A stretch of DNA of 64,000 nucleotides from DASWNP01 sp036399175. GTDB taxonomy: Bacteria > Acidobacteriota > Blastocatellia > Pyrinomonadales > Pyrinomonadaceae. Positions 8,249 through 16,911 of this stretch are shown here, in pieces (position 1 is the first letter of the stretch; every line of letters begins with the position of its first letter). The notes under the pieces are model-generated. The model was not told where the DNA came from, searched no databases, and saw only the letters and a program-made list of their open reading frames with translations. The stretch lies in NCBI GenBank assembly GCA_036399175.1, contig DASWNP010000063.1:62001-126000 (forward strand), read 5' to 3'. The position numbers and the translations under genes were made by a program.

Positions 8249-9292
8249 ATGTCTGAATCAGCCCACTTCGTACCGCCGTTTGTCGAGAGCCGCGACGCCT
8301 TCGTGCGCGGGCGTCGCGCGGCCGTGCGTCCGACGCCGCGCGAGTGGGCGCGACATGCGGCGCTCTTTCTGCTGACGGCTCTGACGGCGACGCTCGCGGG
8401 CATCATGCTCGCCATCGACGCGAACGAACTGGCCGAGCCCTCGGTCGCCGCTCCTTCCGGCTGGCTCGGCTACGTCGTGGCCGTGCCGCTCTATTACTTG
8501 CAGGCCGTCGGCTCGATGCTCGCATATGCCTTCGCGCATCCGCCCGTGCTCGTCGAGGGCGCGACCTTCGCCCTCTCTCTTCTCTCGATACTGCTCGCGC
8601 ACGAGGCCGGACACTACATCGCCTGCCGACGATACGGCGTCGATGCCACGCTGCCCTACTTCATCCCCGCGCCGCCGCTTTTTCTGGCGGGCACGTTCGG
8701 CGCGTTCATCAAAATCAAGTCGCCGATTCCGTCGCGCCGCGCGCTCTTCGACATCGGAGTGGCCGGGCCGCTCGCGGGCTTCGTCGTCCTTTTGCCGGTG
8801 GCCGTCGCCGGTATCCTGACGACGCGCACGCACGCCGCGCCGCTTCCGCCCGAGGGCGTTATCTACTTCAACGACCCACTCTTGATACATCTGCTCTCGG
8901 GCGCGCTCGGCATAGATTTAACAAACGCCGCGACCAATCCCTTCTACTTCGCCGCATGGATTGGTCTGCTCGTGACGAGCCTGAACCTTCTGCCCGTCGG
9001 GCAGCTCGACGGCGGCCACGCCGTCTACGCCGTCCTCGGCAGACGCTTCCACCGGCTCGTCGGCCGCGTCGTCTTCGCGTCGATGCTCCTGCTCGCCGTG
9101 CTCGGATGGCTCTGGCACAACGCGCCGAGCGGCTTCGTCTATGCCCTCCTGCTCTTCGTCATGCTGCGCGTCCGTCATCCGCAGCCCGAAGACGAAAGCG
9201 ACCCGCTCGGACGCGCGCGCCTCTTCGTCGCCGCCCTCACGCTGCTCGTCTTCATCCTCTCTTTCGTCCCCTTTCCCATCACCATTAGATAA
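8249..9292 (+). CDS. Site-2 protease family membrane metalloprotease (M50)
   Basis: A 347-residue polytopic intramembrane zinc protease. The zinc motif HEAGH is at residues 118-122 within a hydrophobic segment. The third ligand motif LNLLPVGQLDGG ends at about 256, as expected for S2P. Hydrophobic segments are near 36-56, 72-97, 105-125, 165-192, 232-252, 270-290 and 325-345. The long stretch before HEAGH and the GTFGAFIKIKSPIPSRRALFDIGVAGP block resemble the EGY1-like branch found in cyanobacteria and plastids. It has no PDZ domain. Its substrate is unknown. It follows HU after inverted repeat C. Confidence 0.87.
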   Translation: MSESAHFVPPFVESRDAFVRGRRAAVRPTPREWARHAALFLLTALTATLAGIMLAIDANELAEPSVAAPSGWLGYVVAVPLYYLQAVGSMLAYAFAHPPVLVEGATFALSLLSILLAHEAGHYIACRRYGVDATLPYFIPAPPLFLAGTFGAFIKIKSPIPSRRALFDIGVAGPLAGFVVLLPVAVAGILTTRTHAAPLPPEGVIYFNDPLLIHLLSGALGIDLTNAATNPFYFAAWIGLLVTSLNLLPVGQLDGGHAVYAVLGRRFHRLVGRVVFASMLLLAVLGWLWHNAPSGFVYALLLFVMLRVRHPQPEDESDPLGRARLFVAALTLLVFILSFVPFPITIR

Positions 9293-9587
9293 AGCAGGGC
9301 GAAAAAGTGGCCGCGAGCGCAACCGTCTCGCTCGCTTAATCCTATTTTGAGGGGCACGCTCGCCAGCCTCGGCCTTCCCTTCCGCTTCCCCGGTCGGCGG
9401 TTGGCTCTCCTGATATGTCTTTGAATTACAACACTTGCCTGTACGGTTGAGTACAGACCAGTTCCATTTTAGAGAGTAATGTTTCATATCTGATTCCTTC
9501 AAAACCTTTTCGGTCACCCCGCCGAGCCCACTTCGCCAGCGCCTCCCCCAAAGGTGCAGCCAACACATGTCAAGGAGACATACAGTT

Positions 9588-10160
9588 ATGACAAAAAGAT
9601 ATGGGTTTCTCGCCGTTCCGCTTCTAGCTCTCACTCTCATCACGGCTTACTTTACCTCGCCGGCAACTGCGGGCAACCAGAGCGAGAGAGGCGAATGCCA
9701 GCAGCGATGTACACAGCAGTATCAGACTTGTCGGCAGGGCGCGAACGCAAATCAGGACACATGCAAAGAAGCTTTCGAGGCCTGCAAACGGGGTTGCCGC
9801 GACGCGCAAGGCAACACCAACACGAACACCAATGGCAATACCAACACCAACACGAATACCAACACCAACACCAACACCAATACAAACACCAACACCAACG
9901 GTAATACTAATGGCAACATGAACACGAATACGAACGGGAACATGAACACCAATAGCAATACCAACACGAACACCAACACAAATACGAACGGCAATACCAA
10001 CACGAACACGAATGGGAATATGAACACGAACGGGAACACGAACACCGACGACCGTCCGGGCGTGCGTCGTGGGCGCAACCCGAGTCCTGGCACCCCGCGT
10101 GGCCCCGTCAACAAGAACACCAACACAAATACGAACGGCAATACCAGCACACGACCGTAG
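9588..10160 (+). CDS. Secreted Asn-Thr-Gly repeat protein with a six-cysteine head
   Basis: A 190-residue exported protein of unknown function. Residues 1-28 are a signal peptide ending in SPATA. A short head (about 29-68) holds six Cys in the pattern CxxxC-x6-C, then C-x6-C-x3-C, which could make a disulphide-bonded helical hairpin. Most of the remaining chain is a dipeptide-like run of Asn-Thr and Asn-Gly, broken once by an Arg/Pro segment (DDRPGVRRGRNPSPGTPRGP). The Asn codons AAC and AAT alternate with varied Thr codons, so selection or slippage acts at the protein level. ATG 9588 is chosen because AAGGAG lies 10 bases before it; an ATG at 9567 has none. Confidence 0.72.
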   Translation: MTKRYGFLAVPLLALTLITAYFTSPATAGNQSERGECQQRCTQQYQTCRQGANANQDTCKEAFEACKRGCRDAQGNTNTNTNGNTNTNTNTNTNTNTNTNTNTNGNTNGNMNTNTNGNMNTNSNTNTNTNTNTNGNTNTNTNGNMNTNGNTNTDDRPGVRRGRNPSPGTPRGPVNKNTNTNTNGNTSTRP

Positions 10161-10221
10161 CCTGGCGTTCTAAAGCAGCATGGCTGCGGGTCTCGAAGAG
10201 TGACTCGTCGCTGATGGTGAC

Positions 10222-10259
10222 AGAGAAAAGGCCAGCCCGTGAGGGTTGGCCTTTTCTCT
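10222..10259. terminator. Intrinsic terminator
   Basis: Seventeen-base stem with one G-T pair (AGAGAAAAGGCCAGCCC against GGGTTGGCCTTTTCTCT) and a four-base loop, ending in a T-rich stem. It can serve the Asn-Thr protein on the plus strand and the converging gene on the minus strand. Confidence 0.8.
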
Positions 10260-10326
10260 GAAAGAATCGATTTCCGTCTCGTCTCTCTATGCGCTCAGAG
10301 GTTCCCGCATTACCCGCTCATCTACT

Positions 10327-11319
10327 TCAGGCCGTCGCCGCCGCAGGCAGCAGACCTTTGATTTCCCTGACGATTCTCGCGGCGTCCTCCTGATTCTGGA
10401 GGGCAATCATAAAGAACTTGTAGCCCTGCTGGAAGCAGACCACTCCGTTGGCGAAGAGCCAGACGCCGTCGAGGAAGGGGTTGCCGCCGAGGAGCCAACT
10501 GATGGGCGCGCCGACGATGTGTCCGGGCTGGAAAATCTGCGCCATCATGGCCGCGCCCGCCGCGCAGCTGAAAGCGCCGAGCAGCGGCGCGCCGACGTAG
10601 CGCACAATCTTTCGCTCGAACTCGACGCGCTGCCGTTCGGCCTCTGTCAGCTCGCCGTTTACGACGAGCCGTTCGCGCTCGCGCAGGTAGCTGTCGAACT
10701 TCTTCCCGGCACGGCGCAGAGCCCAGACGGGCAGCGCGGAGTGTGTGAACCAGTGCGGGTGCGCGCCGAGCAGCACGGCGTCGAGGCCGGGGAAGGATGC
10801 GCCGAGACGGACGCCGCCCGCAATCGAGAGCGAAACCATGATGGCGCGCTTCGGGTTGGCGCGAGCCCAGTCGAGCGCGCGAAAGAGGCCGACCGAGGTG
10901 GCCGTCGTCAGACGCGTCACGCGCGCCCCGGCATCTACGACGTGCGCGGCGCGCTCGTAATGTTTCTTCGCTTCGCCGAAGACCTCGCCCGCCTTCTCGC
11001 TCGCGCTGCGACCGGCGGCGCGAAAAGCGTCGCCCGCCTCGCGCGCACGCCGCGCCGCCTCTTCAGCCGTCCGCCGCGCACGCTCGCGCATCTCGAAATC
11101 GTCGCCCAAACGCTCGGCCTCCGAACGCGCACGCTCCGCGCCGTCTACGACACGCTCCGCGCCCTTTCGCGCCGCGTCCTGCGCCACGCGCGCCGCCTCG
11201 CCGGCCCCGCGAACCGTCTCCTCCACGCGCTCCTTGATACCGTAGCGCTCGTCCAACTCGCGCGCCTTGCGCCGCGCCGCCTCTCGCCACTCTTCCAGCT
11301 TGTCTCGATAATCAGCCAT
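10327..11319 (-). CDS. Unrecognised protein: charged Ala-rich helix plus membrane-associated C-terminus
   Basis: A 330-residue protein I do not recognise. Residues 1-130 are almost entirely Ala, Arg, Glu and Lys with short periodic motifs (EAARVAQDAARKGAERV, EAARRAREAGDAFRAAG). This predicts a long amphipathic helix or coiled coil, like LEA or apolipoprotein-type repeats. After about residue 135 the chain is hydrophobic and Gly-rich, with likely membrane segments near 155-180, 245-270 and 280-310. LEA-like helices can protect membranes during drying, but that is only an analogy. The ATG is taken as the start. Inverted repeat D separates it from the GGDEF gene upstream. Confidence 0.55.
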   Translation of the reverse strand: MADYRDKLEEWREAARRKARELDERYGIKERVEETVRGAGEAARVAQDAARKGAERVVDGAERARSEAERLGDDFEMRERARRTAEEAARRAREAGDAFRAAGRSASEKAGEVFGEAKKHYERAAHVVDAGARVTRLTTATSVGLFRALDWARANPKRAIMVSLSIAGGVRLGASFPGLDAVLLGAHPHWFTHSALPVWALRRAGKKFDSYLRERERLVVNGELTEAERQRVEFERKIVRYVGAPLLGAFSCAAGAAMMAQIFQPGHIVGAPISWLLGGNPFLDGVWLFANGVVCFQQGYKFFMIALQNQEDAARIVREIKGLLPAAATA

Positions 11320-11336
11320 ATCTTTCCACCTTAAAT

Positions 11337-11449
11337 AGAGGTTAGAGGTCAGAGGTCAGTTAAAAACAGATGCTTCGTTTTTCCGACTCGCCCTGCCCTA
11401 TCTTGCTTTTCGTCTTTCGCTGACCTCTAACCTCTGACCTCTGACCTCT
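11337..11449. repeat. Word-built inverted repeat, copy D
   Basis: Left arm 11337-11359 and right arm 11420-11449 use the word GAGGTCA/GAGGTTA. The arms match at about 21 of 23 bases. It ends five bases before the stop codon of the GGDEF gene. Confidence 0.82.
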
Positions 11450-11453
11450 GCTT

Positions 11454-12383
11454 TTATGATACGCCGAGCGGCGGCGAAGTGTTCGGTTCGGCGAGGACGG
11501 AAGCGCTGCCGATGCGTCCGGGCCCCTGTCGCTTGGCATCGTACATGGCGGCGTCGGCTGCCGCCAGAAGCTCGCGCGTCTCCTGAGCGCAGAGGGGAAA
11601 CTCGGCGATGCCGAAGCTCGCCGTCAGCGTCCCGACGCCCGGAATCTCCATCCGTCCGAACGCCTGACGCAGACGCTCGGCCACTTCCAACCCCTTCGAG
11701 AATTCCGTCTCGGGCAGAATCACTGCGAACTCGTCGCCGCCGAGCCGCGCGCCCATGTCGATGCCGCGCGTTCCGGCTTGCAGCGCCTTGCCGAGATAGC
11801 GTATGGCCTCGTCTCCGGTCTCGTGCCCGTAGGTGTCGTTGACGTGTTTGAAGTTGTCGATGTCGATGACGAGCAGGCAGAGCGGATGGCCGTAGCGACG
11901 CGTGCGCTCTACTTCGCGCTCAAGCTGTCGCTCGAAGCGGCGACGATTAGCTAGCCCGGTCAGGTGGTCTGTGAAGGCGGCCTCTTCGCAGGTGTCGAGA
12001 TAAGCCTTGAACTCAAGCAGGGTGTGCGCGCAGGCGAGCAGGTGGTCGAGGTCTGTCGGGTCGGTGATGTAGCCGAGCGCGCCGACCTGTGCGCCGCGCC
12101 GCACGTCCTGCGCATCCTTGCGCGCCGCCGTCTGGATGATGATGGGGATGAAGCGCGTCTGGGCGTTGGCTCTGAGGCGGCGCGCCATCTCGTAACCGTC
12201 CATGTAGGGCATCATCACGTCGGTGATGATGAGGTCGGGCTGGCGCGCGGCCACCGCCTCCAGACCCTCGGCTCCGTTCTCGGCCGTGTGGACGCTGTAT
12301 CCGGCCATCCCCAGCGCGTAGGCGAGCAACTGGCGTTTATCGGGCTCGTCGTCAACGACGAGGACGTTGAATTTACTGACCAT
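11454..12383 (-). CDS. Response regulator with GGDEF domain (diguanylate cyclase)
   Basis: A 309-residue PleD/WspR-type regulator that should make cyclic di-GMP. The receiver domain spans about 5-120 with the acidic pair Asp11-Asp12 and phospho-acceptor Asp55 (IITDVMMP). The invariant Lys after the fifth strand is replaced by Asp108 (YITDP), which may alter activation. The GGDEF domain (about 135-300) has an intact active site RLGGDEF (motif at 215-219). An inhibitory site RxxD (RGID, 206-209) lies five residues upstream, so product feedback is likely. The ATG at the conserved receiver start is chosen over one 25 codons upstream. Confidence 0.9.
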   Translation of the reverse strand: MVSKFNVLVVDDEPDKRQLLAYALGMAGYSVHTAENGAEGLEAVAARQPDLIITDVMMPYMDGYEMARRLRANAQTRFIPIIIQTAARKDAQDVRRGAQVGALGYITDPTDLDHLLACAHTLLEFKAYLDTCEEAAFTDHLTGLANRRRFERQLEREVERTRRYGHPLCLLVIDIDNFKHVNDTYGHETGDEAIRYLGKALQAGTRGIDMGARLGGDEFAVILPETEFSKGLEVAERLRQAFGRMEIPGVGTLTASFGIAEFPLCAQETRELLAAADAAMYDAKRQGPGRIGSASVLAEPNTSPPLGVS

Positions 12384-12739
12384 AAAATAGGGTGCGTGCA
12401 GGCTCTCGGACAGCGCGCGAGCGGCGCTCTCCGAAGGCCGAAAACAGTTCTTGCGCACGGGGTCGCTTCATGTTAGAGTGCGTTGCTAACAAGGACGGTT
12501 GCCATTCGCTCGCGTTCGGTTGAAAGCTTGCCCGTTCCTCATCGGACGTGTACGAATAATTAACCAAACAGACTGGCCTCGCATTCCGGCATCGAGTTTT
12601 CCACGCGCTTCCTGGCTTTCCTTTCCGGCAAATCACATTGCCTCGAGCTTTGGCTGGCCGCCGCTCGCCGGATGCATCGCCGTTACGGTCTGACGTTCTT
12701 GCAGTTCCCCGAATATCTAAAGCTCCCGAGGTTCCCCTT
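12384..12739. other. Divergent intergenic region, 356 bases
   Basis: Lies between the GGDEF gene and the Crp/Fnr gene, which point away from each other, so it should hold both promoters. I see no convincing -35/-10 pair. A small dyad TGTTAG-N9-CTAACA sits at 12471-12491 and could be an operator. No inverted repeat of the word family is present. Confidence 0.4.
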
Positions 12740-13450
12740 ATGCCACACCGTCGAGCCTGCGATCTTTCCGTCGAAGAGCGCGCAGAGATTATACGTCAAT
12801 CCGAAATCGGCGCGAGACTCAACGAAGCCATCCTGATTCGCCTGGCCTCCAACTCGACCGCCCTCGACTTCCGCCGTCGCCGCTTCATCTATCGCAGAGG
12901 CGACACCGCCGACTCGCTCTACATCATCGCGCGCGGGCGCATCAAGCTCTGTACTATCGAAGAGGCGACGCGACGCGAAGCCGTCATCGACATCCTCGGC
13001 ACCGGCTCGCTCTTCGGCGAATCCGCGCTCTACGCCGCGAGCGGGCGCGAAAAGTGCGCCGTCGCTTATGAGAACGTGCGGCTGCTTCGGATTCCGGTCG
13101 GGGACTTTCAAGAGGGGATGGCTTTGCACCGCGAACTCTATGATTACACCTTCCGTCTTGTCGGTCAACGCCTTGCACGAGCCGAAAGGCGGGTCGCCAA
13201 CTTCGCCCTCGACGCTATCCCCGCGCGCCTCGATAAACTCCTCGTCGAGCTTTCAGAGCGCTACGGTCGCGCTGAAGGCGAAGGCGTCCTCATCGACCTT
13301 GCGCTCCCGCACCGCGAAATCGCCTCCATCGTCGGCTCGACGCGCGAAAGCGTCACCGTCCGCTTGAACGCCATGCGCCGCGCCGGTATCATCGACTTCG
13401 TCGATAGAAAAATCCTGATTAAAAGCATCAACGCCATCGCGGCGGCGTAA
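12740..13450 (+). CDS. Crp/Fnr family transcription regulator
   Basis: A 236-residue DNA-binding regulator. A cyclic-nucleotide-type sensor domain covers about 25-140, with the GDTADSLYIIARGRIKL and GTGSLFGESALY blocks of the beta-roll. A long dimer helix follows. The C-terminal winged helix (about 150-230) has the recognition region LPHREIASIVGSTRESVTVRLNAMRRAGII typical of this family. The Cys residues are not in an Fnr iron-sulphur pattern, so oxygen sensing of that kind is unlikely. The ligand is unknown. The ATG 12740 gives the usual length; the frame is open upstream without family similarity. Confidence 0.9.
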   Translation: MPHRRACDLSVEERAEIIRQSEIGARLNEAILIRLASNSTALDFRRRRFIYRRGDTADSLYIIARGRIKLCTIEEATRREAVIDILGTGSLFGESALYAASGREKCAVAYENVRLLRIPVGDFQEGMALHRELYDYTFRLVGQRLARAERRVANFALDAIPARLDKLLVELSERYGRAEGEGVLIDLALPHREIASIVGSTRESVTVRLNAMRRAGIIDFVDRKILIKSINAIAAA

Positions 13451-13454
13451 AGCA

Positions 13455-13560
13455 GTGAATAGTAAATCGTCAATCGTCAATAGATAAAACTCTCTCCCCT
13501 TTGACGACTCAAGATTTATCGGCTCTGCCGTCTATTCACGATTTACGATTCACGATTCAC
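13455..13560. repeat. Word-built inverted repeat, copy E
   Basis: Arms 13455-13483 and 13532-13560 match at 25 of 29 bases; the word is GTGAATC/GTAAATC. It fills most of the gap between the Crp/Fnr stop and the yacG start, ending five bases before the ATG. Confidence 0.85.
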
Positions 13561-13565
13561 GAGCT

Positions 13566-13778
13566 ATGAAGAAGTGTCCGATGTGCGGCCAGCCGGTCGA
13601 GTGGAAAGACAATCCGAACCGTCCCTTCTGTTCCGAACGCTGCAAGCTGATTGATTTCGGCGGCTGGATTAACGAAGAATACAGCGTCCCCTCCGACGAA
13701 GCTCCCCTCTCAGAAGAGACCAATCTAAGTTCCAACACGATAGACGAAGACGACCACGCCAAAGGCGACAGGCGCTAG
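13566..13778 (+). CDS. yacG: DNA gyrase inhibitor / zinc-binding protein YacG
   Basis: Small zinc protein of 70 residues. The four zinc-binding cysteines are in CPMCG (4-7) and CSERCKLIDFGGWINEEY (22-26), the signature of YacG, which in Escherichia coli binds GyrB and inhibits gyrase. The C-terminal half is acidic and Ser-rich and probably disordered. The start codon follows inverted repeat E with no clear Shine-Dalgarno sequence. Confidence 0.9.
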   Translation: MKKCPMCGQPVEWKDNPNRPFCSERCKLIDFGGWINEEYSVPSDEAPLSEETNLSSNTIDEDDHAKGDRR

Positions 13779-13979
13779 ACGACCTGCCGAGCGGCTTCGC
13801 GCTTCACGCTCGCGCAGGCGTCGATGCCGACTGCTTTTGGGCGTCGGAGTGTGCTCTCTTGAGCTGCTTGAGTCTCGCGCGGCGGGCGGGTGCATGTTGA
13901 GAGGGCTGCTCCAGCGTGCGTCCTCTGTACGCGTCGTGTAGAATCGGCTCGTGTTTGATGTTCAAGGAGTTCTGACCCG

Positions 13980-14609
13980 ATGCGTTTCTTCTTTTGCGTG
14001 AAAGCTTTTGGCGGAGGACGTTTATGGCAGACGGCACTGGTCGTCGCGGCGTCTCTCCTGCTGGCGGCGTGCGACCCGGACGGCGCTTCGAGGAAGGTTG
14101 CGAAGGGGACGCCGCAGGGCGCAAACGCGCCTCGCACCTCGCTCCCGATGCCTCCGGCCACCTCGGCGCAGGGCGTTGAAAATCTGCAAAGCGGCTGGAC
14201 GCTTCTCGACGGGCGTCGGACGAGTCTCGCAGAGATGCGCGGCCAGGCCGTCGTCCTCGATTTCTACGCGACCTACTGCCCGCCCTGCCGCGAAGAGATT
14301 CCGCACCTCAACGCGCTGCAACGCCGCTACGAGGGCGCGGGCTTACAGATTATCGGTCTCAACGTCGGCGGCGCGGACGACCGCCCGAAAGTTCCGCAAT
14401 TCGTCAGCGAGCTTGCCATCTCCTATCCGCTCGGCAACCCCGACGAAGGGCTCGTCCAAGCGTTTCTCTCCGACAACACTTCGATTCCGCAAACCTACGT
14501 CTTCGACCGGCAGGGTCGTCTCGTCCAGAGATTCATCGGCTACGACGAAACCATGCCTACCGAGCTTGAGCGCGCTATCAAGACTGCTCTTACAACTGAA
14601 GCAGACTGA
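13980..14609 (+). CDS. TlpA-like thioredoxin-fold lipoprotein
   Basis: A 209-residue thiol-disulphide oxidoreductase likely anchored in an outer or inner membrane leaflet by a lipid. A signal sequence with lipobox LAAC puts the lipidated Cys at residue 31. A Pro/Ser linker leads to the thioredoxin-like domain from about 70. The active site is CPPC at residues 100-103 within DFYATYCPPCREEIPHL. The cis-Pro region SIPQTYVFDRQG and a Gly-rich turn follow, as in TlpA/ResA. AAGGAG about 11 bases upstream supports the ATG. It may reduce cytochrome or other periplasmic disulphides; no cytochrome gene is nearby. Confidence 0.88.
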   Translation: MRFFFCVKAFGGGRLWQTALVVAASLLLAACDPDGASRKVAKGTPQGANAPRTSLPMPPATSAQGVENLQSGWTLLDGRRTSLAEMRGQAVVLDFYATYCPPCREEIPHLNALQRRYEGAGLQIIGLNVGGADDRPKVPQFVSELAISYPLGNPDEGLVQAFLSDNTSIPQTYVFDRQGRLVQRFIGYDETMPTELERAIKTALTTEAD

Positions 14610-14614
14610 AAAGG

Positions 14615-14703
14615 AAATGATGAATGCGGCAGTGTGAATGATGAATCAAAACCAACTGCTTTGCTTTTATCATTCATCATTCCGCATTCATTATTCATCA
14701 TTT
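14615..14703. repeat. Word-built inverted repeat, copy F
   Basis: Left arm about 14615-14646 and right arm 14671-14703 use the word GATGAAT/GCGGAATG. The loop contains ACTGCTTTGCTTTT, related to the loops of copies Q and S. It spans the gap between the TlpA-like and GH15 genes. Confidence 0.82.
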
Positions 14704-14708
14704 AACTC

Positions 14709-16769
14709 ATGCCTCGTGATATTCCGGTCGGTAATGGCTCGCTGCTCGTCGCTTTCGACGAGGATTATCGTATCCGCGACATCTATTTCCCCTACGTCGG
14801 CAAGGAGAATCATTCGGAAGGCCACCCGTTTCGCTTCGGCGTGTGGGCTGACGGGGAGTTTTCTTGGGTCGGGGCGGCTGGCGGCTGGACGCGCGAGCTG
14901 CGTTATCTCGAAGAGAGCCTGGTGACGGACGTGCGGCTCGTGAGCGAGCGTCTCGGGCTGGAGATTATCTCGAACGACGCGGTCGATTTTCACGAGAACA
15001 TCTTCGTCAGGCGCATGGAGGTGCGCGACCTTCGCGGCGACGCGGGCGCGCGGGCGCAGAGAGAAGTGCGTCTCTTCTTTCATCACGACTTCTACATCTC
15101 CGAATATGAGGTCGGCGACACGGCCTTCTTCGACCCCGACAACAAGGCGCTCATTCATTACAAGGGGCAGCGCTACTTCCTCATCTCGACCGACGCGCCC
15201 GAGGGTTTGGAGACTTTCGCCACGGGGCGGAAAGCCTTTCACGGCCACGAGGGAACATGGCGCGACGCCGAAGACGGAGTGCTCTCGAACCATGCCATCT
15301 TCGAGGGCTCGGTGGATTCGACCGTCGGGCGCACGCTGAAGGTTGAAGCGGGCGGCGCGGCGGAGATGTTCTACTGGATTGCGGTCGGCAAGTCGCGCGA
15401 AGAGGTCTCGGCACTGAACGCGCTCGTCAGAGAGCGGACGCCCCGCGCGCTGCTCAAGCGGACGGAAGATTACTGGCGCGCGTGGGTCAATAAAAACGAG
15501 ATTGATTTCGCCACTCTCCCGCCCGACGTGGTACGCCTCTTCAAGCGTTCGCTGCTGGTCGTGCGGACGCAGATTGATTCGGGCGGAGCGATTATCGCGG
15601 GCAACGATTCCGACGTGACCCTGCGCGCGACAGACCATTACAGCTACCTCTGGCCGCGCGACGGCGCGCTCGTCGCACACGCGCTCGACCTCGCAGGCTA
15701 CCCCAACCTCCCGCGCCTCTTCTTCGATTTGTGCGGAAAGATAATCTCAAGCGAAGGCTACTTCCTGCAAAAGTACAACCCCGACGGCTCGCTCGCTTCC
15801 AGTTGGCACGCGTGGTGGAACCAGCGCGAGCAGAAGCGTCTGACGCCGATTCAGGAGGACGAGACGGCGCTCGTGCTCTGGGAGCTTTGGAATCACTACG
15901 AAGAGTTTCGCAACATCGAGTTCATCAGAACGCTCTATCGCAATCTGATTAAGCGCGCCGCCGATTTTCTCGCGCGCTTCCGCGACGCTCGCACGGGTCT
16001 CCCGCTTCCTTCATGGAATCTCTGGGAAGACCGCTTCGCCGTCCACACCTTCACCTGCGCGAGCGTCTTCGGCGGCCTCGAAGCCGCCGCACGCTTCGCC
16101 GCGCTCTTCGGCGAGACGGAGATGGCCGCATACTACCGCAGCGCCGCCTCCGAGGTGAGAGAAGGGATGCGCGCCCATCTCTACCGCGAAGAGCTTGGAC
16201 GCTTCGCGCGCTCAATCCTTCCGAAAGAGACGGGCGAGTTCGAGATTGATACGACGCTCGACGCGTCGCTCTTCGGCCTCTTCTACTTCGGAGTCTTCGA
16301 GGCGGACGACCCTTTCGTCGTGAAGACGATGCGCGCCGTCGAAGAGCGTCTCTGGATGAAGACGAAGGTAGGCGGCCTTGCGCGCTACGAGGGCGACGGC
16401 TACATGCGCGTCACAGACGACGTGGAGAGCATGCCCGGCAATCCCTGGTTCATCTGCACGCTCTGGCTGGCCGACTACTATATCGCCGCAGCCAAAACGC
16501 CTGCCGAGCTTGAGCGCGCGCTGGAGCTGCTCGGCTGGGCGACGAGCCGCGCGCTGCCTTCGGGCGTGCTGGCCGAGCAGGTTGACCCTCTGACGGGTGC
16601 GCCGCTCTCCGTCTCGCCGCTCACGTGGTCGCATTCGAGCTTCGTCGCCACCGTCATGTCATACCTCAGAAAGCTCGAATCGCTCAGCCCATGCGACGCC
16701 TGCGGGCGTCCCCTCTCTCGCCACGCGCGCCACCGGCACAAAGCTCACTCCTCAAAAGCTCGCTCTTGA
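14709..16769 (+). CDS. Glycoside hydrolase family 15 (glucoamylase-like)
   Basis: A 686-residue enzyme expected to release glucose from alpha-glucans or trehalose-like glucosides. The N-terminal beta-sandwich domain starts at IPVGNGSLLVAFDEDYRIRD, with FPYVGKENHSEGHPFRFG. The (alpha/alpha)6 catalytic domain begins about residue 275. DHYSYLWPRDGA (309-320) forms part of the sugar site. The general acid is in QEDETALVLW (Glu383 or Glu385), and the catalytic base in GVLAEQVDPLTGAP at about residue 620. No signal peptide is seen, so it is cytoplasmic. A short C-terminal tail has a CDACG motif and a His/Arg-rich end. Confidence 0.92.
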   Translation: MPRDIPVGNGSLLVAFDEDYRIRDIYFPYVGKENHSEGHPFRFGVWADGEFSWVGAAGGWTRELRYLEESLVTDVRLVSERLGLEIISNDAVDFHENIFVRRMEVRDLRGDAGARAQREVRLFFHHDFYISEYEVGDTAFFDPDNKALIHYKGQRYFLISTDAPEGLETFATGRKAFHGHEGTWRDAEDGVLSNHAIFEGSVDSTVGRTLKVEAGGAAEMFYWIAVGKSREEVSALNALVRERTPRALLKRTEDYWRAWVNKNEIDFATLPPDVVRLFKRSLLVVRTQIDSGGAIIAGNDSDVTLRATDHYSYLWPRDGALVAHALDLAGYPNLPRLFFDLCGKIISSEGYFLQKYNPDGSLASSWHAWWNQREQKRLTPIQEDETALVLWELWNHYEEFRNIEFIRTLYRNLIKRAADFLARFRDARTGLPLPSWNLWEDRFAVHTFTCASVFGGLEAAARFAALFGETEMAAYYRSAASEVREGMRAHLYREELGRFARSILPKETGEFEIDTTLDASLFGLFYFGVFEADDPFVVKTMRAVEERLWMKTKVGGLARYEGDGYMRVTDDVESMPGNPWFICTLWLADYYIAAAKTPAELERALELLGWATSRALPSGVLAEQVDPLTGAPLSVSPLTWSHSSFVATVMSYLRKLESLSPCDACGRPLSRHARHRHKAHSSKARS

Positions 16770-16911
16770 AAAGCGCGCTCTTCGAGATGAGTCGTCGATG
16801 AGTCGTCGTCGCCCGGACGTTTGACTGAGGCGCGTCCGAAGGCGTATTACAGACGTAAGCCGTAATTCCCCGTCAGCCTAAGACGACAGTTTCATTCAGA
16901 GGGTTTTCAAA

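Noticed and set aside
9752..10150. Minus-strand frame rich in Phe, Val and Leu
   Set aside because: It is the complement of the Asn-Thr repeat codons; the sense gene has a signal peptide and ribosome site, this frame has neither.
9820..10160. CRISPR-like or minisatellite array
   Set aside because: The periodicity is codon-based with varied synonymous bases and no constant repeat with unique spacers.
13775..14161. Minus-strand frame of 128 codons opposite the TlpA-like gene
   Set aside because: Antisense to the lipoprotein signal sequence and lacking start signals.
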